Source of the DNA: DATJUF01 sp035502655
GTDB taxonomy: Bacteria; Desulfobacterota; Binatia; Binatales; Binataceae
Assembly: GCA_035502655.1 (NCBI GenBank)
Contig: DATJUF010000328.1
Coordinates: 1-22,490, forward strand
Direction: 5' to 3'
DNA length: 22,490 bases
In this document: one piece after another, positions 1 through 7,272 of the stretch
How positions within the stretch are numbered: the stretch's first letter is position 1
How the letters are laid out: each line of letters begins with the position of its first letter
The notes under the pieces: model-generated
The model's input: the letters and a program-made list of their open reading frames with translations, nothing else
Database searches by the model: none
Told to the model about the DNA's origin: nothing
Made by a program: the position numbers and the translations under genes

Positions 1-344
1 CCACTTCGCCGTCGGTGATGCGCCGGATCGCGGCAATGCGGCGCTTACGATCAGCAGGCATCGTCACGCAGATGGCAATCGCGCCGATGATGCCGAACGA
101 TCCCGAACATTTCGCCTCGATAGCAGATGAGGTGGCTGATCGTGTGATTGTGGATACCTATTTTGATGGCGACGGCGCGAACGGTCGCCGATCACGCGCA
201 TTGGGAATAGGCGAGCTTTACGTGCAATTGGGCTATGTCGAATGGTTCAAGCCAGGAGCAGAGGCAGTATTGCTCACAGCTTTGCGTGAACGTCTCGGCG
301 AGGAACGGGTGCTGTTCAGCCGCGACGGCTTCAACACCATGTAG
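1..344 (+). CDS. Radical SAM protein, SPL/photolyase-like family, C-terminal fragment
   Basis: The reading frame is open from base 3 at the window edge to the stop at 344, so the 5' end of the gene lies outside. The visible 113 or so residues begin with SPSVMRRIAAMRRLRSAGI, followed by an APMMP segment and VIVDTYFDGDGANGRRSR. This resembles the C-terminal barrel part of radical SAM proteins related to spore photoproduct lyase (COG1533 type), where a rule-like 'RRLxAxRxLxxAGI' helix precedes a hydrophobic strand ending in P. The [4Fe-4S]-binding CxxxCxxC would be upstream and cannot be seen, so the family call is by resemblance only. An internal GTG (15) and ATG (18) exist but cut the domain, and I do not consider them starts. 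The gene converges on the GlsB-like gene. Confidence 0.55.
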   Translation, partial: TSPSVMRRIAAMRRLRSAGIVTQMAIAPMMPNDPEHFASIADEVADRVIVDTYFDGDGANGRRSRALGIGELYVQLGYVEWFKPGAEAVLLTALRERLGEERVLFSRDGFNTM

Positions 345-456
345 TTTCGGCTTGGGATTGTGGCTCAGGAACTGCTGGATAACGAGGTGTTAATGTCATA
401 CGCCAAGGTGGATTGAAGTTCCGAATCGCTTGGACGGCGCAATCATTGAAAGCAAA

Positions 457-708
457 TCACGTCGTGCGATAGTCGGGGCCGCGGATCAGGTGAATGATCG
501 CGACCAAGATAACGGCGCCCACTACTCCCATCGCAATAAAGCCAATCCTTCCATAGACCAACACGCCGAGACGAGCGAAAATCGCCTGGCCGATCACCGC
601 GCCTACCAATCCCAGGAGGATATCGGCGATGATGCCGTAGCCGCGGCCACGCATCAGTTTGCCGGTCAGCCATCCGGCGATCAGGCCAGCGATAATGATT
701 CCCAACAC
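457..708 (-). CDS. GlsB/YeaQ/YmgE-type small membrane protein
   Basis: This is a small integral membrane protein of the transglycosylase-associated / GlsB-YeaQ-YmgE family, often linked to stress response and of unknown biochemical activity. From the GTG at 708 it is 83 residues, the usual family length. It has three hydrophobic segments: VLGIIIAGLIAGWLTGKLM at the N-terminus, then ADILLGLVGAVIGQAIFA, then IGFIAMGVVGAVILVAII. The Gly-rich first segment followed by GKLMRGRGYG is typical. The open frame extends up to an ATG at 789, but that would add 27 residues atypical of the family and overlap the upstream mini-gene (756-875), so I prefer the GTG. The ribosome binding site is weak, so the start is uncertain. 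It is the last gene of the minus-strand acyl-CoA series. Confidence 0.75.
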   Translation of the reverse strand: MLGIIIAGLIAGWLTGKLMRGRGYGIIADILLGLVGAVIGQAIFARLGVLVYGRIGFIAMGVVGAVILVAIIHLIRGPDYRTT

Positions 709-755
709 CTCGGACGTACTCGCTATTCCGGCGACGAATGGCGCCGGAGGCAGCT

Positions 756-875
756 TTACTTCTTTTGTTCCATCGGGACGCCGCAGCACTTGAGCGAGCC
801 GGTGCCGCCTTTAGTCACAATTACCTGCGAAGCGCATTTGCTACAGATATAAACTTTACCGAGCTGATTAGCCAT
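756..875 (-). CDS. Desulforedoxin-like mini-protein (39 aa)
   Basis: This tiny gene encodes 39 residues starting MANQLGKVYICSKC and ending CCGVPMEQKK. Its cysteines lie at 11, 14, 30 and 31, i.e. CxxC, 15 residues, CC. That is the spacing of desulforedoxin and of the N-terminal domain of desulfoferrodoxin, where four Cys bind one Fe in a rubredoxin-like centre. Gly-Gly in the linker and CCG-x-x-M after the pair also match. No superoxide-reductase domain follows, as the stop comes right after the fold. An AGGAG sits 13 bases before the ATG. It starts 34 bases after the enoyl-CoA hydratase homologue (stop at 910), so it is probably co-transcribed. A paralogue lies at 5876-6025. Electron transfer or metal binding is inferred; the partner is unknown. 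Confidence 0.8.
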   Translation of the reverse strand: MANQLGKVYICSKCASQVIVTKGGTGSLKCCGVPMEQKK

Positions 876-909
876 TAGAATATGAGAGCTCCTGAAGTTG
901 ATGTTTTAC

Positions 910-1737
910 TCACGCGCCTTTGAAGAGCGGTTTGCGCTTTTCCAGAAAAGCGCGGACGCCTTCGGCGCGGTCGGCAGTGGTTTGTAGCAAGGCATAGAGA
1001 TCCTCTTCAAGCCTAATGCCCTGATCCAGAGTCATATCATAACCATTCCTGACGGCGTCCTTAACCATCCGGGTGCCAAGCGGACCGCGGCTGGTAAGCG
1101 TCGCGGCGAGTTCGCGGCCGAGCCGATCGAGGTCCGCACGGCTCTTGCCGAGGTAAGTCACCAGTCCGAGGCGCACCGCCTCACGCCCATCGAGCGCGGT
1201 GCCCGTAAGAATCATGCGCAGCGCGTGAGCAGCACCAATCAGGCGTGGCAGGCGCTGGGTGCCACCGAAACATGGCAACGTGCCCCGCTCGAGCTGGCTG
1301 AGGGCGAAGCGCGATGAAGGCGCGGCTGCGCGCAGATCGAGCGCCATCGCGAGCTCGAGGCCTTCGTCGAGCGCGTCGCCGTTGATCAGTGCCAGCGTCG
1401 GTTTGGAAATCAGAGCGAGAGTTTCGACCACGCGTGGATCGACGTCAGGATCGAAGCCGGCGCAGAATTCCGCGCCAGCCCCGGTGATAACAAGCGCATA
1501 GACGCTTGGATCGTCCTCGGCCTCTTCCGCCAACTCGATGAGCCGCTGCGCCATCGCGGCACTGACGCGATTGGCCGACGCGGGACGCGCGATCGTTGCC
1601 ACGATATGATGGTCACTGCGCGCAATCGAGATAGTGCCATCGGCTGACGCTCCACGCTTCGAATGTCGGCCCCCGCCGTTATGCGAGGGGTTATTGGGGC
1701 TTTCTTTGGCGCGTGAGCGTTTGGAGTTTTTCGCCAC
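910..1737 (-). CDS. Enoyl-CoA hydratase/isomerase family protein with altered active site
   Basis: This is a crotonase-fold protein of 275 residues. The core runs from about residue 34 to the end, preceded by a basic, low-complexity N-terminal tail (KNSKRSRAKESPNN). Family marks are GAGAEFCAGFD (86-95, first half of the oxyanion hole), GDALDEGLELAMALD (120-134) and RGTLPCFGGTQRLPRLIG (151-168). Aligned by eye to rat enoyl-CoA hydratase, Glu144 is kept (E128). Glu164 is replaced by Gln (Q148), and the oxyanion Gly141 position is Glu (E125). Ordinary hydratase chemistry may therefore be lost, and a different acyl-CoA reaction or a structural role is possible. The start is GTG at 1737 with only a weak GGA nearby; no other good start precedes the core. 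It follows the acyl-CoA synthetase by 63 bases on the same strand. Confidence 0.85.
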   Translation of the reverse strand: MAKNSKRSRAKESPNNPSHNGGGRHSKRGASADGTISIARSDHHIVATIARPASANRVSAAMAQRLIELAEEAEDDPSVYALVITGAGAEFCAGFDPDVDPRVVETLALISKPTLALINGDALDEGLELAMALDLRAAAPSSRFALSQLERGTLPCFGGTQRLPRLIGAAHALRMILTGTALDGREAVRLGLVTYLGKSRADLDRLGRELAATLTSRGPLGTRMVKDAVRNGYDMTLDQGIRLEEDLYALLQTTADRAEGVRAFLEKRKPLFKGA

Positions 1738-1800
1738 AATTCCAGCCTATTTTCGATATCCGTAGGCCAAGCGTTTCCCTAATAAGGCTACGATACAGGC

Positions 1801-3351
1801 TCAAGCTTGCGCCTGATTCTGCTCGTGCAACTCCTTGCGCAGGATTTTACCAAGGGCATTTTTCGGCAGCGCGTCAATGAACTCGATCGACTCGGGCCGT
1901 TTGAAGCTTGCGAGACGCGTGCGGCAGAACTCCTGGATGTCCTTGGCGCTGGCCCTTTCGCCGGGACGCAGCACGAGGTAAGCCTTGACGGTCTGGCCCC
2001 ACTCGACTGAGGGAATGCCGATCACCGCTGCCTCCTCAATCGCAGGATGGCTCATGAGCACGGTTTCAATTTCAGCCGGTGCGATATTCTCGCCGCCACG
2101 GATAATCATGTCGTCCTTGCGTCCCGCGAAGAAAACGTAGCCACCCTCATCCACCCAGCCGAGGTCGCCGGTCGCGCGCCAGCCGTCAGCGAGTGCCATG
2201 TCGTCCTTGCGGCCCGCATATCCCTTCATGATGCGGGGGGTGCGGATGATGATTTCGCCGACCTGGCCGGTTGGCAGAAACTTGTTGTCGTCGTCACGCA
2301 CCTTGATTTCGACGTCAGGCAGCGGCTTGCCGATGGAATTGAGCCGCTTCAGCTTTAACTCAACCTCCTGGGGCGAGCCGGTGATCCGGTGATCATCGGG
2401 CCCTAGAATCGTGAGCGAGGAGGTGGTCTCGGTTTGGCCGTAGGCATTGACGAAACCGACTGTCTTCGGGAAGGCTTCGATCGCGCGGCGGATGACCGCG
2501 ATCGGCATGGGCGCGCCCCCGTAAGCGAGATTTGTTAGCGACGAAAAATCGGTCTTGGCGAAAGAAGGATCATCGAGCAACTGCTTCATCATTGTGGGAA
2601 CGATGAAGGCATGCGTAACGTGTTCCTGCGCAACCAGCTCCAGCCAGGAACGGGGTTCGAACTGCGGCATCACTACCATTTTGCGGCCGGCCCAGAGGTT
2701 CGTCATCATCGCCGTCGTGCCGGCAATGTGATAAAAGGGCGCGCACACTAGGAAGACGCCTCTGTCGGTTCCGTCGGCCATCTCTACGTTGGCGGTCACA
2801 TATGCTGTAAAGTCGTGAAAGCTCAACATCACGCCTTTTGGCAGCGAGGTCGTGCCGCTGGTGTACATCAAGACGGAAACATCTTCTTCTTCGATGTCGG
2901 CATCGGTTTCGTCGGGCTCGGCACCAGCGGCGAGTTTGGCAAGCTGGGGCAGCTTGCCATCGCCTGTACCGGCCGCGACGAGGCGTACGCCGGGTAGCTT
3001 GGCCTTCAGGCTATTGATCAAATCGATATAGCGATCTCCGACGAGCAGCACCTTAGTGCCCGCCGTGTTGATCATGTACTCAAGCTCCGCTTCTTTGGCG
3101 CGGTAATTGAGCGGCAAAAACGTCAGGCCGGCTTTAGCCGCTGCATAGTAGGCTCCAACATAGAAATGTGAGTTGGTGTCCAGTATCGCTACCACGTCAC
3201 GTTGCTTCAGACCGAAACTTTTGAAGACAGTGCTAAGGCGTGCCACCAGATCGTTCAACGCGGAATAGGTCAGGCGATTCTCGCCGAAAACGAGCACTTC
3301 CTGATCGGGCACGATCGAGCCCGGTATGCTGATAAAGTTGATAGTGTTCAC
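1801..3351 (-). CDS. Acyl-CoA synthetase (AMP-forming, class I adenylate-forming enzyme)
   Basis: It activates a carboxylic acid with ATP to an acyl-adenylate and then an acyl-CoA; the substrate cannot be told from sequence. The length of 516 residues is normal for medium/long-chain or aryl-acid ligases. Motifs in order are the phosphate loop YTSGTTSLPKGVMLS (163-177), YGQTETTS (304-311), TGDLG with Asp396, AGRKDDMIIRGGENIAP (409-425, hinge), and the C-terminal catalytic Lys in NALGKILRKEL (K502). The start is a GTG with AGGAGG 11 bases upstream, which supports it. It lies between two enoyl-CoA hydratase family genes (41 bases after one, 63 before the other), so a shared acyl-CoA pathway is likely. 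The AGRKDDM heptapeptide also occurs 30 residues earlier (379-385). Confidence 0.93.
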   Translation of the reverse strand: MNTINFISIPGSIVPDQEVLVFGENRLTYSALNDLVARLSTVFKSFGLKQRDVVAILDTNSHFYVGAYYAAAKAGLTFLPLNYRAKEAELEYMINTAGTKVLLVGDRYIDLINSLKAKLPGVRLVAAGTGDGKLPQLAKLAAGAEPDETDADIEEEDVSVLMYTSGTTSLPKGVMLSFHDFTAYVTANVEMADGTDRGVFLVCAPFYHIAGTTAMMTNLWAGRKMVVMPQFEPRSWLELVAQEHVTHAFIVPTMMKQLLDDPSFAKTDFSSLTNLAYGGAPMPIAVIRRAIEAFPKTVGFVNAYGQTETTSSLTILGPDDHRITGSPQEVELKLKRLNSIGKPLPDVEIKVRDDDNKFLPTGQVGEIIIRTPRIMKGYAGRKDDMALADGWRATGDLGWVDEGGYVFFAGRKDDMIIRGGENIAPAEIETVLMSHPAIEEAAVIGIPSVEWGQTVKAYLVLRPGERASAKDIQEFCRTRLASFKRPESIEFIDALPKNALGKILRKELHEQNQAQA

Positions 3352-3392
3352 AGGTCAAGTTACCTCCTGCGCGGCCTGATGCGCATGGCGGG

Positions 3393-4157
3393 TTAATCAT
3401 CCGCCAAATAAATTCTGTGCAGACGCTCGGCCAACCGGCTTTCGAGATCCAAACCGTCCGCGAGCGGCAACTCAAGCCCTTCCCACACCGCCAGCTTGGC
3501 GGCTGCCACAGCGGCGCGCGGTAAACGTCCAAGCCTGACAGCAAGAGCGTGAGCCGAGCGTTCGAGCGATCGGTTCGGAACGACTTCGGCGACCAAACCT
3601 ATAGATAAAGCCTTGCGGGCGTCAATCCAACGGCCAGTAATACAGAGGTCGAGTGCCCACCCGAGGCGCAGACGGCGGGTGGCAGTTTGCGTTCCCGCTA
3701 CGCCGGGAATCATGCCGAGTCCAGTTTCGGGAAGACAGAAACGCGTGTCGCGTGCAGCAACGGCGATGTCACATAAGAGGGCCATTTCGAGGCCGCCACC
3801 GACAGTAAAGCCGTGAACGGCAGCCACAGTCGGAATCGCCAAGCCGCGTAGCCGGCCCCAGACATCACGGCGAAAGCGAATCCAGCGCGCTGCAAGCGGA
3901 GACGGTGCCTGCCCGAATTCGCTGACATCACCGCCAGTCGAAAACGCGGGTCCGGCTCCCGTCAGGACCATCGCACGAATTTCGGGGTCCTCATGGATTG
4001 CGCTCAGCACCTGATACAGGTCGTCGCGCATCGCGACATTATACGCGTTGTACCGATCGGGCCGGTTCAGCGTTACCCATGCCACCGTACCGCGCTTTGC
4101 ATACAGCACCGTGCTGAAGCCGGCGGCTTCAGCAATCCTTTGCGATGGCGAGTTCAT
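3393..4157 (-). CDS. Enoyl-CoA hydratase (crotonase family)
   Basis: This is a cytosolic crotonase-fold enzyme of 254 residues, the standard length, expected to hydrate a trans-2-enoyl-CoA or carry out a related acyl-CoA step. It has GAGPAFSTGGD (67-77) for the oxyanion pocket, GFTVGGGLEMALLCD (116-130) with the first catalytic Glu at 124, and LPETGLGMIPGVAGTQ (142-157) with the second at 144. Both acids are therefore present, unlike the paralogue at 910-1737. The ATG is preceded by GATGAGGA very close to the start. It is placed between the amidohydrolase (66 bases upstream) and the acyl-CoA synthetase (41 bases downstream), consistent with an operon handling an activated acid. Confidence 0.9.
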   Translation of the reverse strand: MNSPSQRIAEAAGFSTVLYAKRGTVAWVTLNRPDRYNAYNVAMRDDLYQVLSAIHEDPEIRAMVLTGAGPAFSTGGDVSEFGQAPSPLAARWIRFRRDVWGRLRGLAIPTVAAVHGFTVGGGLEMALLCDIAVAARDTRFCLPETGLGMIPGVAGTQTATRRLRLGWALDLCITGRWIDARKALSIGLVAEVVPNRSLERSAHALAVRLGRLPRAAVAAAKLAVWEGLELPLADGLDLESRLAERLHRIYLADD

Positions 4158-4223
4158 TCCTCATCCGGCCATAGGTCCCTTGATGAGAAATGTAGCCGGA
4201 ATCAGCGGGAAAACAAGTAATTA

Positions 4224-5780
4224 TTAGCGTCCGCGGCCAGCATCCGAACGATGGATACCGGCGGCCAGTCCTCGCTCATAGATAGTCCGGCCCCCGACCA
4301 CCGTCATATCGACCGCTAGTGTACGCAGAGCAGCCGGATCGAGTTTTGCCGGATCAGCGGGAAGGACAATGAGATCGGCCAGACGTCCCTCTTCAATTAC
4401 TCCGGCGTCGAGCCGGCTGGCTTCTGCGGCGGAACGGGTAAAGAGATCAAAGGCCTGAGTCGTTGTCAGGCGTTCCTCAGGGGCTAACACCGCACCGTCC
4501 TTGGACGTGCGCGTAATCGCTGCGGCTATCGCGGCGAGTGGACGAGCTGGCGTTACCGGCGCGTCGGTAGCAGCGGCGAGCTTGACCCCGGCAGCTATCA
4601 GGCTACGCGCGGGGTAGGTGTAGGGAATCAACCCCGGTTCGGCTGCGTACTTGGCGCCGCGGTAGTGGACAAAACCTGGATTCGTGACGACCCAAACGCC
4701 AAGTTGTGCGATACGCTCTGGGTAATCGGGCGGGATTACCCCACCATGCTCGATACGGGCGATTGGATGAGGTCCAGGTAATTCACCGGCAATTTGCCGG
4801 GCGTTCGCAATCGCCTGCAGCGCGCCTTCCAACTCCTCAACCTCCGTTGCATGGAAAGCGCAGTCGAGGTGTTGCGTAAACGCCCGCGCGACTTCATGAG
4901 CGAGTTCGTCCGGTTGCCGTTCTGCAACACCGGTGAATTTTACGCCGGCTAATTGGAGGCCGGGTGTGGCGGCGGCATTCTGCGTTTCGTTAACCACGTC
5001 GAAGGGACGGCGCCCGACCATCACATTGACGCGCTGGCCGATCGTGCGCGCGGCGAGCAGGCGGGCGAAAGTGACAACATCTTCGGGGCCGTTGCGGAAC
5101 GTTGCGTCAGTGAAGGCCGTAACGCCTGAGGCGGCCAATTCTTTACTGAAATTACGAACGCGGCCCTCGAGTTCAGCGGAGGTTACGAAGGGCAGCATCC
5201 GCGAAAGCCATTGTTCCATCCCAACGACCAAGCCGGTGAGGCGCCCGGACGAATCGCGTTCGAGCCATGCGCCGTCGGGGGGAACAAAACTTTCTCGTTC
5301 GAGGCCCAATTGGGCAATCGCGCGCGAATTCAGCCATGAGCCATGCAACGTCTGATGGCGCAGGCGCAGGGGGTTGCGAGCGACGGCGCGGTCGAGTTCA
5401 TCCCGGCCAGGGCCGCGGGCTTCGCGCATCAGCGCTTCGTCGCAGCCAAAGGCCCGCAGCCAATTACCGGCCGGCGTCCGTCCCGCGGCGACGCGGAGGT
5501 CAGCAAGCAGGTCCTCGATGCTCCGGCAGCGGGTAACGTCCACACCGGTCGCGACCGCCGCGGCTTCCATAAAGTGAAGGTGGCAATCAATAAGACCCGG
5601 AGCGACTGTACGACCAGCTAGCCGAACCATCCGGGTTTTTTGGCCGACCAGCCCTTTGAGGTCAGTGAAACTTCCGTGAGCGATAATCCGATCAGAAGCG
5701 ACAGCGACGGTATCGCTGTCAGGATGACCGAAAACATTACCGCCATGTAAAACGAGGTCAGCTTTTTCGAGAGCTATCAC
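4224..5780 (-). CDS. Amidohydrolase family protein (YtcJ-like, amidohydrolase 3)
   Basis: This is a metal-dependent hydrolase of 518 residues with the composite N- and C-terminal small beta domain and a TIM barrel. Visible metal ligands are CHLHF (His67, His69), His310 in AFHATE, His345 in RIEHGG, and Asp406 in ATDAP. VKFTG (Lys281) sits where many members carry a structural or carbamylated lysine. The stretch GCDEALMREARGPGRDELD and LHGSWLNSRA are typical of YtcJ/N-substituted formamide deformylase relatives. It closes with EEGRLADLIVLPADP, the usual C-terminal signature. The start is GTG at 5780; the upstream GGGG is a poor ribosome site. Exact substrate unknown. Its position ahead of acyl-CoA genes suggests it may release an acid or amine from an amide or ester, which is inference. 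Confidence 0.88.
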   Translation of the reverse strand: MIALEKADLVLHGGNVFGHPDSDTVAVASDRIIAHGSFTDLKGLVGQKTRMVRLAGRTVAPGLIDCHLHFMEAAAVATGVDVTRCRSIEDLLADLRVAAGRTPAGNWLRAFGCDEALMREARGPGRDELDRAVARNPLRLRHQTLHGSWLNSRAIAQLGLERESFVPPDGAWLERDSSGRLTGLVVGMEQWLSRMLPFVTSAELEGRVRNFSKELAASGVTAFTDATFRNGPEDVVTFARLLAARTIGQRVNVMVGRRPFDVVNETQNAAATPGLQLAGVKFTGVAERQPDELAHEVARAFTQHLDCAFHATEVEELEGALQAIANARQIAGELPGPHPIARIEHGGVIPPDYPERIAQLGVWVVTNPGFVHYRGAKYAAEPGLIPYTYPARSLIAAGVKLAAATDAPVTPARPLAAIAAAITRTSKDGAVLAPEERLTTTQAFDLFTRSAAEASRLDAGVIEEGRLADLIVLPADPAKLDPAALRTLAVDMTVVGGRTIYERGLAAGIHRSDAGRGR

Positions 5781-5875
5781 CAGCTACCCCACTCATCCCC
5801 TGTAGCTCCCCTCAGCCCCGACGGCGCATTGTCCCGCCACCCCCCAGTGCGGACGCCACGCATGAGCCGAAGGCG

Positions 5876-6025
5876 TCAGTCGGAAGATGGAAGCGGTTTC
5901 GCTTCCTTGATCTTCATTTCTCCTTCGCAACACTCAAGCCCGCTAGATCCAGCCCCGGCCTTATTACAGAGGACTTCAGTGCCGCAGGTTTCACACATGT
6001 ATCGTTTACCAAGTACGTTCGCCAT
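5876..6025 (-). CDS. Desulforedoxin-like mini-protein (49 aa), paralogue of 756-875
   Basis: The 49 residues begin MANVLGKRYMCETC and contain ECCEGEMKIK. Cysteines 11, 14, 32 and 33 give CxxC, 17 residues, CC, a desulforedoxin-type iron site with two extra linker residues, and a fifth Cys lies at 20. The tail KEAKPLPSSD is short and polar. The frame is open up to 6070, but the ATG at 6025 is the likely start. It has GGGAG (in the sense strand TAGGGAGTTGG) about 10 bases upstream and matches the MANxLGKxYxC opening of the paralogue at 756-875. It stands 95 bases before the amidohydrolase on the same strand and after ygfZ (118-base gap). Small Fe(Cys)4 or Zn(Cys)4 protein is the best reading; function unknown. 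Confidence 0.78.
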   Translation of the reverse strand: MANVLGKRYMCETCGTEVLCNKAGAGSSGLECCEGEMKIKEAKPLPSSD

Positions 6026-6143
6026 TATTAACCAACTCCCTAGGATCCGAAGACCGGCTCTGCCGGCCAACTGAATCGTTATAACTTAGAACCAGCAGCA
6101 ATTATTGCAAGCCCCGAAGGTACGCGGGCCAAGTACAGAGTGA

Positions 6144-7097
6144 TCACCGCACAACCGCTCGAAAGCCATGCTCACCGTCGCGAATCATCAGCGCTGTGCC
6201 GCTCTCCCACGCGCTATGATGAAGAATTCCGAGGCCGATAATGCCAAAACGAGCCGATCGTAGCACGCTTGTCAAGCGCCCGACCTCTTTGCCGTCGAGG
6301 AAAACCGAGGAGCCGGATGGCGGCACGTCGTTGCCATCGATCATCAGGCTGCAAAGGCGCTTTTTTATACCCCCGCGGGCCGTGGCTCTCTCAACCGTTT
6401 CCTGCCCAATATAACATCCTTTGTTGAACGAAATTGCGCGCTCCAGGCACGCTTCGAGCGCGAGGGTTTTGTCTGTGGTGTCGACCCCGACCCGAGCAAG
6501 ACTGTTTTCGAGACGCAGCAATTCAAGTGCCGAAGGCTCGATCATCTCCGTACCGGCCGAGGAATGAAGCAGTGTCACGATAAGATTGGAAGCAGTTGGA
6601 GCCTTCGCGAGTATTGTGTATGCGGGGACACCAAAGCGCGGAATCGATGCGATTAGTGACGAATCGGCAGAAAAATGGCGCCATTCTTTTAGCGCTTTGA
6701 CAGGCTCAGCATCAATTGCCGCGACCACCTTAACTGCGGCGGGGCCCTCGACATCGATTATCGCCAAACTATCGAGTTCCTCGAATTCAACATCGTCGGC
6801 CACCAGGAATTTCTCCAGATGGGCGCGTGCTTGCGGCCACAGCGAACGCTCAATTTCGATTAACAGCTCATCCTCGGTGGCATAGACGAAGAAATCGGCG
6901 ACAATATGCGCGTGTTCCGTCAGAAGCAGGGCCGGTGCGGCCATTCCTGGATGCAGATTTTGAATATCCTGGGAGCACATCCCGTGCATGAAGCTGACCC
7001 GGTCGTCGCCGGTCACGCGCACGACCAACCGGTCGTCGAGGCGGGCAACTCCCGCCGGCTGAGGAACCGCGTCGTATTGCTTTTGCAGCGTCGTCAT
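6144..7097 (-). CDS. ygfZ: YgfZ/GcvT-like folate-binding Fe-S protein
   Basis: This GcvT-fold protein is related to E. coli YgfZ, a tetrahydrofolate-dependent factor needed for maturation or repair of certain iron-sulfur enzymes. The family signature KGCYIGQE is present at residues 226-233 (counted from the ATG at 7097) with the conserved Cys228. The N-terminal RVTGDDRVSFMHGMCSQDI matches the usual folate-fold opening. From this ATG the protein is 317 residues, close to the family norm. The frame continues to a TTG at 7184, giving 29 extra residues without family character, so I reject it. A weak promoter-like TAAATT lies upstream in the shared 175-base region with the divergent secreted-protein gene. 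Confidence 0.9.
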   Translation of the reverse strand: MTTLQKQYDAVPQPAGVARLDDRLVVRVTGDDRVSFMHGMCSQDIQNLHPGMAAPALLLTEHAHIVADFFVYATEDELLIEIERSLWPQARAHLEKFLVADDVEFEELDSLAIIDVEGPAAVKVVAAIDAEPVKALKEWRHFSADSSLIASIPRFGVPAYTILAKAPTASNLIVTLLHSSAGTEMIEPSALELLRLENSLARVGVDTTDKTLALEACLERAISFNKGCYIGQETVERATARGGIKKRLCSLMIDGNDVPPSGSSVFLDGKEVGRLTSVLRSARFGIIGLGILHHSAWESGTALMIRDGEHGFRAVVR

Positions 7098-7260
7098 CGC
7101 GTTGGAACCGATTGTCCTGCTGCCAAAGGAAACCTGACCTCTGTCTAATTTAGCAGTCCTGGCGAGCGAGCCAAACCCGTTCAAGCCGCGTCTAGACAGG
7201 AGCCGGTTGATACCTTACGGCCTGAGCTAATGGCAATGTTTTACGATTCGTTCCGCGCGC

Positions 7261-7266
7261 TATACT
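7261..7266 (+). promoter_or_regulatory. Candidate -10 box (TATACT) giving a leaderless transcript
   Basis: TATACT differs from TATAAT at one base and ends six bases before the GTG of the secreted-protein gene. No Shine-Dalgarno-like sequence lies in between and no clear -35 is visible. Initiation about seven bases downstream would fall on the start codon itself, as in leaderless mRNAs. Confidence 0.45.
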
Positions 7267-7272
7267 CGGCTT

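Noticed and set aside
430..852. Plus-strand open frame of 140 codons
   Set aside because: It is antisense to the GlsB-like and the desulforedoxin-like genes, both of which have clear family features; its own translation is low-complexity and matches nothing.
7098..7184. N-terminal extension of YgfZ from a TTG
   Set aside because: The added 29 residues do not resemble the family, and the ATG at 7097 gives the normal length.
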